DNA of 64,000 nt from G016234445 sp964438865 (GTDB lineage Bacteria > Chloroflexota > Dehalococcoidia > Tepidiformales > Tepidiformaceae). Shown here in pieces: positions 51,489 to 60,203 of the stretch. A program made the translations under genes and the position numbers. The notes beneath the pieces are model-generated. The model ran no database searches, was not told where the DNA came from, and worked only from the letters and a program-made list of their open reading frames with translations. The stretch lies in NCBI GenBank assembly GCA_964438865.1, contig CAYTMI010000006.1, forward strand, positions 136,626-200,625, read 5' to 3'. How positions within the stretch are numbered: the stretch's first letter is position 1; every line of letters begins with the position of its first letter.

Positions 51489-52172
51489 ATGGTGGCCGCC
51501 ATCCTTTGCCTCGACTTCGATGACACGATCGTGCTCGACAACACCTCGCGGCAGGTGTTCGAACGCTTCGCCGCGCCGGGCTGGCAGGACCTCGAGGCCG
51601 CCTACCACCGGGGCGAGATGACGGTCGAACAGTACAACGCCGCCGCCTTCGCGACGGTCGAGGCAACCGGCGACGAGATCGTCGCGTTCGTGCGCTCGGT
51701 GGCCCGGCCCCGGGCAGGCCTCCCGGAACTGAGCGCCTGGGCGGCCCGCAACGGCTGGCTAGTCTCGGTGGTGAGCAACGGGCTGGACCTCTGCCTCGAC
51801 CCGGTCCTCGACGACCTCGGACTGGACCGCGTGGCCCGGCACTGCGGGCGGACGTCGCGCGGCTACCGCTGGCGGGTGACGTACTTCAGCCCGCGTGGGG
51901 TGGAACTTCAGCAGGGGTTCAAGCTGGCCTATGCCTCCGCTTACCGGCAGGCGGGCGATTTCGTCGTCTACGTGGGCGACGGCGCCTCCGACGTGCCCGC
52001 TGCCCGGCTGGCGGGAGCCGTGTTCGCGCGCGACACCCTCAGGCGGGAGTTGAAGGACCAGCATCCCCGCATCTACCCTTTCGAGACCTTCCACGACGTC
52101 GCCGCGGTGCTGGAAAGGGAGGCCGGGGAATGGCTCGCATCCTACTCCTCTACGACAGCCGGGGCGGGCTGA
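51489..52172 (+). CDS. HAD-superfamily phosphatase (MtnX/phosphoserine-phosphatase-like)
   Basis: A 227-residue enzyme. Motif I LCLDFDDTIVLD (nucleophile Asp9, acid Asp11), motif II SVVSNGLDL and motif IV YVGDGASDVPAARLAG are clear. QGFKLAYASAYR supplies the Lys region. The substrate is unknown; relatives act on methionine-salvage intermediates or phosphoserine. The start may be GTG 51492 rather than ATG 51489. It overlaps the flavodoxin-like gene by 43 nt. Confidence 0.85.
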   Translation: MVAAILCLDFDDTIVLDNTSRQVFERFAAPGWQDLEAAYHRGEMTVEQYNAAAFATVEATGDEIVAFVRSVARPRAGLPELSAWAARNGWLVSVVSNGLDLCLDPVLDDLGLDRVARHCGRTSRGYRWRVTYFSPRGVELQQGFKLAYASAYRQAGDFVVYVGDGASDVPAARLAGAVFARDTLRRELKDQHPRIYPFETFHDVAAVLEREAGEWLASYSSTTAGAG

Positions 52173-52630
52173 CAGAACAACTCGCGGACTCCATCGCCGA
52201 GGGCGTGGCCGAGGCGGGGGGCGAGTGCCTGCGGCGGCGGATTGACGACGCGACCGTCCCGGACCTGCTCGCCGCCGACGGCATTGTCCTCGGCTCGCCC
52301 AACTGGAGTGGCGTGACCGGCCGCCTGAAGGAGTGGTTCGACTACTCCGGCGACCTCTGGGAGAAGGGCGACCTCGCGGGGAAGGTGGGGGCGGCGTTCA
52401 CGGCCGGCTACTCGCGCTCCGGTGGGATCGAAGCGACGCTCTTGCAGCTGATCCACCTGATGCTCGCGCACGGCATGGTCATCGTTGGACTCCCCTGGAC
52501 GGAGGCCATGCGCGAATCCGGCAGCTACTACGGCGCCACCGCCCACGGGACCGTGACGGACGCCGACCGCGCCCAGGCCCGGGCCCTCGGCCACCGCGTC
52601 GCGGAAGTCGCCGCGCGGCTGCGCCGGTAA
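52130..52630 (+). CDS. Flavodoxin-like NAD(P)H:quinone oxidoreductase / WrbA-like protein
   Basis: A 166-residue flavodoxin fold. The phosphate loop is ILLLYDSRGGLTEQLADSIAEGV; GIVLGSPNWSGVTGRLKEWFDYSGDLW and AAFTAGYSRSGGIEATLLQLIHLMLAHGMVIVGLP match WrbA/NfnB-type FMN proteins. Probably reduces quinones or acts as an FMN carrier. GGGAGG precedes the ATG. Confidence 0.87.
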   Translation: MARILLLYDSRGGLTEQLADSIAEGVAEAGGECLRRRIDDATVPDLLAADGIVLGSPNWSGVTGRLKEWFDYSGDLWEKGDLAGKVGAAFTAGYSRSGGIEATLLQLIHLMLAHGMVIVGLPWTEAMRESGSYYGATAHGTVTDADRAQARALGHRVAEVAARLRR

Positions 52631-52819
52631 CTACGGCGCCGGGGGCGTGGCCTTCCCGAGCCCGCCGTTGCAGCCCCAGCAGGCCCGGGCCCTTGCTCTT
52701 CGCCTGCGATTTGTTGGAACTTCGTTAGAACCATGCCCCGCGTCCCGCTCCGACGGAAGAGATAGGCCGGCGCTATTGAACGAAAGCCCCCGTCCATGGC
52801 AAGATTCGGGGCCTCAGTG

Positions 52820-52848
52820 TTTTCACGGATTTTTCACTGGGTTTTCAC
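52820..52848 (+). repeat. Three TTTTCAC boxes with exact 11-bp periodicity
   Basis: TTTTCAC begins at 52820, 52831 and 52842. The one-helical-turn spacing, about 80-108 bp ahead of a secreted-protease gene, suggests binding sites for a regulator on one face of the DNA. Confidence 0.55.
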
Positions 52849-52855
52849 CACTTTT

Positions 52856-52881
52856 GGAGAAGCCGCTGCGGGCTCCTCCCC
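52856..52881 (+). repeat. Protease 5' hairpin element, copy 1
   Basis: 26 bp identical, apart from one loop base, to 53749-53774. The arms GGAG/CTCC and AGCC/GGCT pair around an A-C mismatch and a six-base loop; the tail is CCTCCCC. It ends 46 nt before the trypsin-like start. Confidence 0.7.
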
Positions 52882-52927
52882 GCGCGCCGGATTCCCGCCA
52901 GGGAACCGGGGAAAGGGCTCCGTTCGA

Positions 52928-53734
52928 ATGCGAAAGAAGTTGCTCATCACCCTGCTCACGGTCATTGGCCTTGTTGGCGCCACTGTCGCCACGGTCAGCG
53001 CCATCACGGACGGCGAACTGGACGGGGCCGGCCACCCGTACGTCGGCCTCATGGTCGCCCAAACCGCAAACGGCACTCCACTCTGGCGGTGCAGCGGAAC
53101 GCTTATCTCCTCCCGTGTCTTCCTCACGGCGGGACATTGCACCGAGGCGCCCGCCGCCCACGTGGAGATCTGGTTCGATGCCGACGTGGATGCTGGGCGG
53201 CCGGGCAACGGTTACCCCCTCACTGGCAATGTGGGCGGCACCCCGTACACGCACCCCCAGTACAACCCCAACGCCTTCTACCTCTTTGACTTGGGCGTGG
53301 TCGTGCTCGACAAACCCATGAGGATGGACAAGTACGGCGCGCTCCCCGCGCTGAACGTGCTCGACAGGATTGCGGCGGCGGACAACAACGCAGACATCAT
53401 CTTCACGGCCGTCGGCTACGGCCTCCAGAAGGCCTTCCCTACGGCGGCTGGATGGAAGACGGTGGCCCAACGGGTCCGGATGGTCGCCTACCCGCACCTG
53501 ATCCAGATCAACACCGGTTTCACGGGGGATGGCTCCATCCTCCTCTCGAACAACACCAACACCGGCGGCACCTGCTTTGGTGACTCCGGCGGCCCGAACT
53601 TCATCGGCAACACGAACGTCGTTGGCGGCGTGACCTCGTTCGGCCTGAACGGAACCTGCGGCGGCACCGGCGGCGTTTACCGCGTGGACCGCGCCGATGA
53701 CCTCGACTGGGTCAAGACCTTCCTCCGCCGCTAG
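52928..53734 (+). CDS. Secreted trypsin-like serine protease (S1)
   Basis: A 268-residue protein. The signal peptide is MRKKLLITLLTVIGLVGATV (cleavage likely after AVSA-like VSA, residue 25). The catalytic triad is His70 (LTAGHC), Asp121 (YLFDLGVVVLD) and Ser220 (CFGDSGGP); Cys pairs 55/71 and 216/246 could form disulfides. The substrate-pocket residue six before Ser220 is Gly214 rather than Asp, so trypsin specificity is unlikely; chymotrypsin-like preference is possible. The ATG at 52928 starts the signal peptide. Followed by the subtilisin-like gene. Confidence 0.9.
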   Translation: MRKKLLITLLTVIGLVGATVATVSAITDGELDGAGHPYVGLMVAQTANGTPLWRCSGTLISSRVFLTAGHCTEAPAAHVEIWFDADVDAGRPGNGYPLTGNVGGTPYTHPQYNPNAFYLFDLGVVVLDKPMRMDKYGALPALNVLDRIAAADNNADIIFTAVGYGLQKAFPTAAGWKTVAQRVRMVAYPHLIQINTGFTGDGSILLSNNTNTGGTCFGDSGGPNFIGNTNVVGGVTSFGLNGTCGGTGGVYRVDRADDLDWVKTFLRR

Positions 53735-53748
53735 CGGCTTCAACCCCC

Positions 53749-53774
53749 GGAGAAGCCGCAGCGGGCTCCTCCCC
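53749..53774 (+). repeat. Protease 5' hairpin element, copy 2
   Basis: Second copy of the 26-bp hairpin, 14 nt after the trypsin-like stop and 42 nt before the subtilisin-like ATG, with only one loop base changed (T to A). Confidence 0.7.
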
Positions 53775-53816
53775 AACCGATGACGACCACCACACCTGGA
53801 GAGGTAGCAACACGAA

Positions 53817-56810
53817 ATGACACGACAACGACCGAAGTTCCTGGCCGCGCTGGTAGCGGCCGCGCTGGTCTCTGTGCTGGCCGTAACGCTGGTCTTCCGC
53901 GGCGAAGCCAGCGTGGCGGCGCAGCCAAACGGCTCCACGAAGGCCAACTACATCGTCCGCATGGTGGACGACCCCGTGGTGGCATATGAAGGCGGCGTGG
54001 CTGGTCTGAAGGCGACCGCGCCAAAGGCTGGCCAGAAGATCGACCCGAACAGTTCGGACGTGGCCGCGTACGTGCGCTACCTGGACAACAAGCACGACGC
54101 CGCGCTGAAGAGCGTCGGCAACACAAAGAAGCTGTACGACTACCACTACAGCTTCAACGGCATGGCGGTCGAATTGACCGCCTCGCAGGCCGCGAAGCTG
54201 GCGAAGACGGCGGGCGTGCTCTCCGTCCAGATGGACGAACTCCGCGAGGTCGACACCTCGAGCACGCCGGACTTCCTTGGCCTCACAGCAACGGGCGGCC
54301 TTTGGGACCAGCTCGGCGGGACCGGCAGTGCCGGCGACGGCGTCATCATTGGGGTCATCGACTCCGGCATCTGGCCAGAGAGCCTCAGCTTTTCCGACCG
54401 CACGGGCGAGAACGGTAACGCCACAAAGGACGGCAAGCTGAGCTACCAGCAGATCCCCGGCTGGCATGGGAAATGCACACCGGGCGAGCAGTTCAACGCT
54501 TCGATGTGCAACCAGAAGCTGATCGGCGGTCAGTACTTCAACGCCGCATGGGGCGGCAACGCCGCCATCGATGCCCAGCGCCCATGGGAGTTCAACTCCG
54601 TCCGCGACTACAACGGCCACGGCACGCACACGTCGTCCACGGCGGGCGGGAACGCTGACGTACCAGCAACCGGCCCCGCCGCGGTGTTCGGCGAGGTCAG
54701 CGGCATCGCGCCGCACGCGCGTATCTCCATGTACAAGGCGCTCTGGTCCACCCAGGACGCATCAACCGCGAGCGGCTTTGGAGCAGACCTTGTAGCCGCC
54801 ATCGACCAGGCTGTGGCAGATGGCGTCGATGTGATCAACTACTCAATCAGCGGCACGTCGACCAACTTTGCGGACCCAGCTGAGATCGCGTTCCTCTTCG
54901 CCGCCCGGGCGGGCGTGTTCGTCGCAGCGTCGGCGGGCAACAGCGGCCCGACTACCTCCACAGTGGCGCACCCCAGCCCGTGGACGACGACGGTGGCCGC
55001 GGGCACGCACAACCGTAACGGCAGCGGCTCGGTGACGCTTGGAAACGCGGCGAGCTACAGCGGCGCCTCGGTGGCCACGGCCGTTGGACCGGCTCTGCTT
55101 GTCGACTCGACCGCTGCGGGCGCTGCCGGCGAGGACCCAGGTGAAGTTGAACTATGCTACCCCGGGGCCCTCGACGCAGCTTCCGTGACCGGCAAGATCG
55201 TGCTTTGCAAGCGCGGAGTTATCGCCCGAGTGGATAAGAGCCGAGCCGTACTAGAGGCGGGCGGCGTTGGCATGATCCTCTACAACAGCCCGGACAGTTC
55301 GCTCAATGCTGACTTTCACTTTGTGCCGACTGTCCACGTGAACTTGGCAAGCGGGCTCGCGATTAAGGCATACGCGGCTACGGCGGGCGCAACGGCAACG
55401 ATCAACGCGGCCATGGTCATTTACACCGCACCAGCGCCGTTCACCGCTTCGTTCTCGTCACGCGGGCCGCTGCTGGCTGGCGGTGGCGACCTGCTCAAGC
55501 CTGACCTGATCGCGCCGGGCCAAGACATCCTCGCGGCGGTGGCGCCTCCCGGGAACGCAGGCCGCGACTTCAACCTCTACAGCGGCACCTCCATGTCCAG
55601 CCCTCACGTGGCTGGCCTTGCGGCCCTGCTCAAGGACCTGCACCCCGATTGGTCGCCGATGATGATCAAGTCGGCCCTCATGACCAGCGCCTACGACGTG
55701 CTGGACGGCGGCGTGCCCGCTCCCAACACGAACCCCGTGCTGATCTTCCGCCAGGGCGCAGGTCACGTTCAGCCGAACAGCGCAGCGGACCCCGGCCTCG
55801 TCTACGACGCTGGCTTCAACGACTGGCGCGGCTTCCTGAAGGGCCAGGGTTTCTGCAATTACTGCTTTGGCACCACGCCAGCAACGGCGATCGACGCCAG
55901 CGACCTCAACGTGGCATCAATCGCCATTGGTGACCTTGCCGGTGTCCAGACAGTCACGCGGCGGGTGACCAACGTCGGCGGCGCCGCCGCCACGTACAAC
56001 GTTTCGGTTAGTGGAATGAGCGGCATCACCACAGTCGTCAGCCCCTCATCGCTTACCCTGGCACCCGGAGCCACCCAGACGTTCACAGTGAACTTCACTC
56101 GGACGACCGCGGCACTGAACGCCTACACTGGCGGCCAACTGACCTGGAGCGACGGCCCCCACAACGTCCGCATTCCGCTGGTCATCCGACCAGTCGCGCT
56201 TGCCGCGCCTGCTCGGGTTTCCGGGATCGGCGGCGCCATTAACTACAACGTGACGTTCGGCTACACCGGGGCGTTCACGGCACTCGCTCGCGGCCTCGTC
56301 CCCGCCGCCACAACCACTGGAAACGTGGCTGACGACCCGACCGACAGCACGTGCTCACTGAGTTCGCCGAACGCCGTCCAAATCCCGGTGGTCGTGCCCG
56401 CTGGCACCACCTACGCCCGCTTCTCGCTGTTCGACGCTGACGTAAATGCCGGTAGCGACATCGATCTGTGCGTGTTCAACAGTACTTCGACCCTTGTAGG
56501 CAGTAGCGGCTCGGGCACCTCGGCGGAAGAGGTGAACCTGCTCAACCCGGCGCCGGGCAGCTACACCGTCGTTGTGCAGGGCTGGGGCGTGGCCGGATCT
56601 TCTCCGTTCAAGCTCCACACCTGGCTGCTTGACTCGTCGGCCGCCGGCAACATGACCGTCACGGCCCCGGCGAGCGCCACCATCGGCGGAACGGGCACCA
56701 TCACCCTCACCTTCAGCGGGCTTACCGCTGGAGTGAAGTACCTCGGCAGCGTCGCCTACAGCGGCATCGCCGGGCTGCCCAACCCGACTATCGTCTACGT
56801 CACCCCCTGA
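53817..56810 (+). CDS. Secreted subtilisin-like protease, cucumisin-type multidomain (S8)
   Basis: A 997-residue protein. Signal peptide (about 1-36), an I9-type propeptide (KANYIVRMVDDP ... YSFNGMAVELTASQAAKLAKTAGVLSVQMDE, about 43-145), then the S8 domain with Asp182 (GVIDSGIWPES), His268 (NGHGTHTSSTAGG) and Ser592 (SGTSMSSPHVAGLAALL). A protease-associated insert lies at about 420-540 (GKIVLCKRGVIARVDKS, GGVGMILYNS). An Fn3-like domain (about 710-790) and a PPC-type beta domain follow. This order is that of plant cucumisins and some bacterial relatives. GGAGAGG precedes the ATG by 12 nt. Confidence 0.93.
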   Translation: MTRQRPKFLAALVAAALVSVLAVTLVFRGEASVAAQPNGSTKANYIVRMVDDPVVAYEGGVAGLKATAPKAGQKIDPNSSDVAAYVRYLDNKHDAALKSVGNTKKLYDYHYSFNGMAVELTASQAAKLAKTAGVLSVQMDELREVDTSSTPDFLGLTATGGLWDQLGGTGSAGDGVIIGVIDSGIWPESLSFSDRTGENGNATKDGKLSYQQIPGWHGKCTPGEQFNASMCNQKLIGGQYFNAAWGGNAAIDAQRPWEFNSVRDYNGHGTHTSSTAGGNADVPATGPAAVFGEVSGIAPHARISMYKALWSTQDASTASGFGADLVAAIDQAVADGVDVINYSISGTSTNFADPAEIAFLFAARAGVFVAASAGNSGPTTSTVAHPSPWTTTVAAGTHNRNGSGSVTLGNAASYSGASVATAVGPALLVDSTAAGAAGEDPGEVELCYPGALDAASVTGKIVLCKRGVIARVDKSRAVLEAGGVGMILYNSPDSSLNADFHFVPTVHVNLASGLAIKAYAATAGATATINAAMVIYTAPAPFTASFSSRGPLLAGGGDLLKPDLIAPGQDILAAVAPPGNAGRDFNLYSGTSMSSPHVAGLAALLKDLHPDWSPMMIKSALMTSAYDVLDGGVPAPNTNPVLIFRQGAGHVQPNSAADPGLVYDAGFNDWRGFLKGQGFCNYCFGTTPATAIDASDLNVASIAIGDLAGVQTVTRRVTNVGGAAATYNVSVSGMSGITTVVSPSSLTLAPGATQTFTVNFTRTTAALNAYTGGQLTWSDGPHNVRIPLVIRPVALAAPARVSGIGGAINYNVTFGYTGAFTALARGLVPAATTTGNVADDPTDSTCSLSSPNAVQIPVVVPAGTTYARFSLFDADVNAGSDIDLCVFNSTSTLVGSSGSGTSAEEVNLLNPAPGSYTVVVQGWGVAGSSPFKLHTWLLDSSAAGNMTVTAPASATIGGTGTITLTFSGLTAGVKYLGSVAYSGIAGLPNPTIVYVTP

Positions 56811-56840
56811 CCCACAGCGCCTTCCCGCGCCCCCTCATTA

Positions 56841-56874
56841 CGGCCCCGGTCATTGCGACCGGGGCCGTTCCATT
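56841..56874 (+). terminator. Rho-independent terminator after the subtilisin-like gene
   Basis: A perfect 11-bp stem (CGGCCCCGGTC / GACCGGGGCCG) with a five-base loop, followed by TTCCATT. Confidence 0.8.
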
Positions 56875-56983
56875 CGGTTTGGGAGAGAGTCACGAAGGGC
56901 GAGCATTGTCCGGCGCCCGGTGCCCGATTTGAACCCCGGACCCACGCGGCGGACAATGCGGCGCCAGCAAGAGGAGACGCCCC

Positions 56984-58558
56984 CTGACCGAACCACCCGA
57001 GCAGACTGACTTCCAACTCGCCCGCCCCGAGGACGCCCAGGCGCCGTGGATGTGGGATGCGATGCACTGTCCGCGTCCGCTGCCACCGCTCGCTGGGGAC
57101 GGCTGGCTTGGGTGGTGCACCACCGGCATCGGCATGCGCGCCCAGATGGTGAACGGCTACTGCTACCTCTCCTTCGGCGGCGGCGGCCCTGGCATGGGGG
57201 CGGGAGTGCCCGCGGCGCCCGCCGGTCTCTCGCCGCTCGAGGCATGGGAACAGCACTACCTGCCGCCCGTCATCAGCTTCGTCACCGCTATCCACCAGCG
57301 GGACTTCGATGTGCTGTCCGCCCTGGAGATCGCTGCCGGGTTGCGGGCCGTGGTTGATGGCTCAGGCGCCGCGTTCGCTCACACGATGGCCGCCCTGGGA
57401 CCGGTCACAGAACCGATCTCCGCCTTCCTTCGCTTCTGCGAATCCGCCTTCGGGAGCGACGGGGCGCTGCGGGCGATGACGATGCTCCAGGGGTTCGACA
57501 ACGCCTCCGCCGACGCCGGCGCGGGCCTGGGTAGGCTGGGGGCCATGGCCGCGACACGTCCGGCCGTGCGCGACGCCATCCTCGCCGGCGACCACGCGCA
57601 GCTTTCCTCGGTTGAGGGCGGCGTGGAGTTCCTCGACGAACTGACCCGCTACCTCGACGAATTCGGGACAGGCACCCAGACGTGGTTCGAAATCCACCGG
57701 CCAACCTGGCGCGAAGACCCATCCGTGCCCCTGAAGCTGATCGCCCGCTACCTCCAGGGCGGTAGCTCACCGGCCGACGCGCATGACCACGCGGCCGAAG
57801 CCCGCGAAGAGGCTGTGCGGGCCGCGGAATCGGAGCTCGGGTCGGGGCCGCGCCTGGACGAATTCCGGGCGCTGCTCGCCGCCACCGGGGACTACGTCGC
57901 CGTGATCGAGGGGCGGGCCCGGTGGCAGCTGGCGACCGCGGCGACCGTCCGGCGGCCCGCCATCGCCCTCGGGCGCAAGCTCGCTGCCGGCGGCGACCTG
58001 GACGCGCCGGACGACGTCTTCTTCTTCCACCTGGCCGAGATCGAGGGGTACGGCGCCGGCACTGCTGGCCTCCCCGGCCGCGAAGACATCGCCCGCCGGA
58101 AGGCAGCCTTCGCGGCGGCGCAGGCAGTGCTGCCTCCGCGGTTCCTGGGCCTCCCTGTCCCTGAGGGCGTGCTGGCGAGCATCCCGGAACTCAAGCAACT
58201 GACGGGGCTCGGGGTGCTTGCCGACACGGAACCCGGGATCCTGCGCGGGAACGGTTCCAGCAAGGGAGTCGTCCGCGCCCGCGCCCGCGTGGTCCTCGAC
58301 CTCGACGATGCCGAGCGTGTGGAGCCGGGCGACGTGCTTGTGTGCCCGTTCACGGCGCCGCCCTGGACGCCCTATTTCGCGGTCGCGGCGGCGGTGGTGA
58401 CAGACGCCGGGGGTGTGCTTTCCCACGCGGCCATCGCCGCCCGCGAATACGGCATCCCCTGCGTCACCGGGACCCGCGACGGCACCCGCCGCATCCCCGA
58501 CGGCGCCATGGTCACGGTCGATAGCTCCGAAGGCATCGTCCGGATCGACGAACCCTGA
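56984..58558 (+). CDS. PEP-utilising-enzyme-like protein with C-terminal swivelling phosphohistidine domain
   Basis: About 524 residues. The segment FQLARPEDAQAPWMWDAMHCPRPLPPL resembles the start of the central domain of rifampicin-phosphotransferase/PPDK-like proteins. The C-terminus is the PEP-mobile domain with the phosphorylatable His in TDAGGVLSHAAIAAREYGIPCVTGT. No N-terminal ATP-grasp domain is present, so it cannot by itself be a full PEP synthase or rifampicin kinase. Homology begins upstream of ATG 57050. The only start with a ribosome-binding site (GAGGAG, seven bases ahead) is the CTG at 56984, which I therefore prefer. Confidence 0.7.
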   Translation: MTEPPEQTDFQLARPEDAQAPWMWDAMHCPRPLPPLAGDGWLGWCTTGIGMRAQMVNGYCYLSFGGGGPGMGAGVPAAPAGLSPLEAWEQHYLPPVISFVTAIHQRDFDVLSALEIAAGLRAVVDGSGAAFAHTMAALGPVTEPISAFLRFCESAFGSDGALRAMTMLQGFDNASADAGAGLGRLGAMAATRPAVRDAILAGDHAQLSSVEGGVEFLDELTRYLDEFGTGTQTWFEIHRPTWREDPSVPLKLIARYLQGGSSPADAHDHAAEAREEAVRAAESELGSGPRLDEFRALLAATGDYVAVIEGRARWQLATAATVRRPAIALGRKLAAGGDLDAPDDVFFFHLAEIEGYGAGTAGLPGREDIARRKAAFAAAQAVLPPRFLGLPVPEGVLASIPELKQLTGLGVLADTEPGILRGNGSSKGVVRARARVVLDLDDAERVEPGDVLVCPFTAPPWTPYFAVAAAVVTDAGGVLSHAAIAAREYGIPCVTGTRDGTRRIPDGAMVTVDSSEGIVRIDEP

Positions 58559-58579
58559 GTTCGGGGCGCGGCCCTGGAA

Positions 58580-60088
58580 TCAGGCGCCCGTTCCCGCCCA
58601 GAAGGCGCGTTCGGGCTCGCCGGGGGCGTCCTCCACGGCGCACCTCTCCCCCAGGAGCATCGTGGCCCGGCGCCCGGCTTCATACGCCGGCCACGCAGGA
58701 AGGCCTTCGTGGCCCGGCTTGCCTGTGCGCGCGAAGGCCAGCCAGGCGTCCTGGATCTTCGCCGAGAGCCCGTCGGCCGCGGGGCCGCTGCCCGTGAACC
58801 CCTTCATCGCCTGGTCGTTTTCGAGTCCCCAGAGGAACCCGAGTTCGAGCGCGTGGCACGATCCCAGGATCCCGCCCATCGCCGGGGATTTCCATGTGAA
58901 GAGGTAGGCGAACGTCCCTGGCTGGTGCGCCGATTGGAGCTCGGCCAGGCGCATCGCCGGGTAACGGAACACCTGGTCCGTGTTCATCGCCGACCAGACC
59001 TCGGCGGGCGTCGTCGATTCGCCCCGTGTGGCCCGGGCGGCATGGTAGACGTCGACTGCCTCCTTGCCGTGGCCGCGGGTGAACGCCTCCGCCCGCCCGA
59101 GTAGCCCCGCTTCGTCGAGCGAGGTGAACGACGGGTCCATGAACTGGAACAGCTTGAGTTCGTCGGCCGTGGTCCCAATGAGCATGGGCACGCCCGCGCG
59201 TTTGCCTTCGGCGACGACCTCGAACGGCGACCGCGGGATGACGTCGCCGTCGATGACGGGGGCGTACGACATGCCGCCGGAGCGCGGGGTCACCTGCTCC
59301 TGGATTTCGAGGAGCCTCGCAGCAGGGACATCGCGGAGGCGCCCGGCGTCTTTCACCGAGAGTCCGGCGGCCCCAAGCACAGCGGCCGTCGCCTTCGATG
59401 CAGCCTCGGCCGTGCTCAAGAGGTTGGCGGAACCGCTCTGGAGGATCGCCTTGTGGTAGAGGCCGTCCGCCGCGGGCGTGCCGAGGATGGCGGCGATGCT
59501 GATCGACCCGGCGGACTCGCCGAAGACGGTCACGTTCCCGGGGTCGCCCCCGAAGGCCGCGATTTCGTCCCGCACCCAGCGCAGCGCCGCCACCTGGTCG
59601 AGGACGCCCTCGTTCCCGCTCGAATCCAGTGCCTCGCCGCAGAGAGTCTTGCCGTGGAGGAACCCGAACAGGCCAAGCCGGTAGTTGACGGTGACAACGA
59701 CCACGTCCCCGCGCGCGGCGAGCCCGCCACCGTCGTAGAGCTCCTGCGAACCCGCGCCGATGACGAAGGCGCCGCCGTGGAACCAGACCATCACCGGCCG
59801 CGTGCCATCGAGCGCCGGCGTCCAGACGTTCAGGAAGAGGCAGTCCTCGTCGACGTCGCCCAGCTTGACCCCGAGGAGGTCGCCGATGGGGCTGGCCGCC
59901 TGGAGTGCCGCATGACCGTAGCGGGTGGCATCGCGGGTGCCGGCCCAGGGAGCGGGTGGTTCGGGGGCGCGAAAGCGGAGCGAGCCGACGGGCGGCTTCG
60001 CGAAAGGGATGCCCCGGAAGGCAAGTGGTCCCCGCGGCGTCTGTTCGCCCTGAAGACTGCCATAGCTGGTTTTCGCGATCGTTGCCAT
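58580..60088 (-). CDS. Type-B carboxylesterase/lipase
   Basis: A 502-residue alpha/beta hydrolase. The oxyanion-hole segment is WFHGGAFVIGAG (104-106), the nucleophile Ser192 in FGESAGSISIAAIL, the Glu in GTTADELKLF (about residue 310) and the His in LGSCHALELGFLWG (about residue 410). No signal peptide, so cytosolic. Length is typical (about 500). GGGGGAGATGAG precedes the ATG. Substrate unknown. Confidence 0.92.
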   Translation of the reverse strand: MATIAKTSYGSLQGEQTPRGPLAFRGIPFAKPPVGSLRFRAPEPPAPWAGTRDATRYGHAALQAASPIGDLLGVKLGDVDEDCLFLNVWTPALDGTRPVMVWFHGGAFVIGAGSQELYDGGGLAARGDVVVVTVNYRLGLFGFLHGKTLCGEALDSSGNEGVLDQVAALRWVRDEIAAFGGDPGNVTVFGESAGSISIAAILGTPAADGLYHKAILQSGSANLLSTAEAASKATAAVLGAAGLSVKDAGRLRDVPAARLLEIQEQVTPRSGGMSYAPVIDGDVIPRSPFEVVAEGKRAGVPMLIGTTADELKLFQFMDPSFTSLDEAGLLGRAEAFTRGHGKEAVDVYHAARATRGESTTPAEVWSAMNTDQVFRYPAMRLAELQSAHQPGTFAYLFTWKSPAMGGILGSCHALELGFLWGLENDQAMKGFTGSGPAADGLSAKIQDAWLAFARTGKPGHEGLPAWPAYEAGRRATMLLGERCAVEDAPGEPERAFWAGTGA

Positions 60089-60138
60089 CTCATCTCCCCC
60101 GTCATCCGCCGGCTGAGGCCATTCTACGGCGGCTTCCG

Positions 60139-60169
60139 TTGCACGTTCGTAACATGGGCGCGGTACCCT
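60139..60169 (+). promoter_or_regulatory. Candidate promoter of glnA
   Basis: TTGCAC (60139-60144) and TACCCT (60164-60169) are 19 bp apart; the leader to the ATG is about 28 nt. No obvious operator for a nitrogen regulator was recognised. Confidence 0.4.
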
Positions 60170-60203
60170 TATCGGCAGGGCATGCGCCCGGGAGCGCCTT
60201 CGT

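Larger units (their letters stand above)
52631..52927 (+). promoter_or_regulatory. Long upstream region of the trypsin-like protease
   Basis: A 297-bp stretch without a gene. It contains three TTTTCAC boxes at 11-bp steps (52820-52848), then an imperfect hairpin element (52856-52881) that recurs before the next protease gene. No convincing -35/-10 pair was found by eye. Confidence 0.5.
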
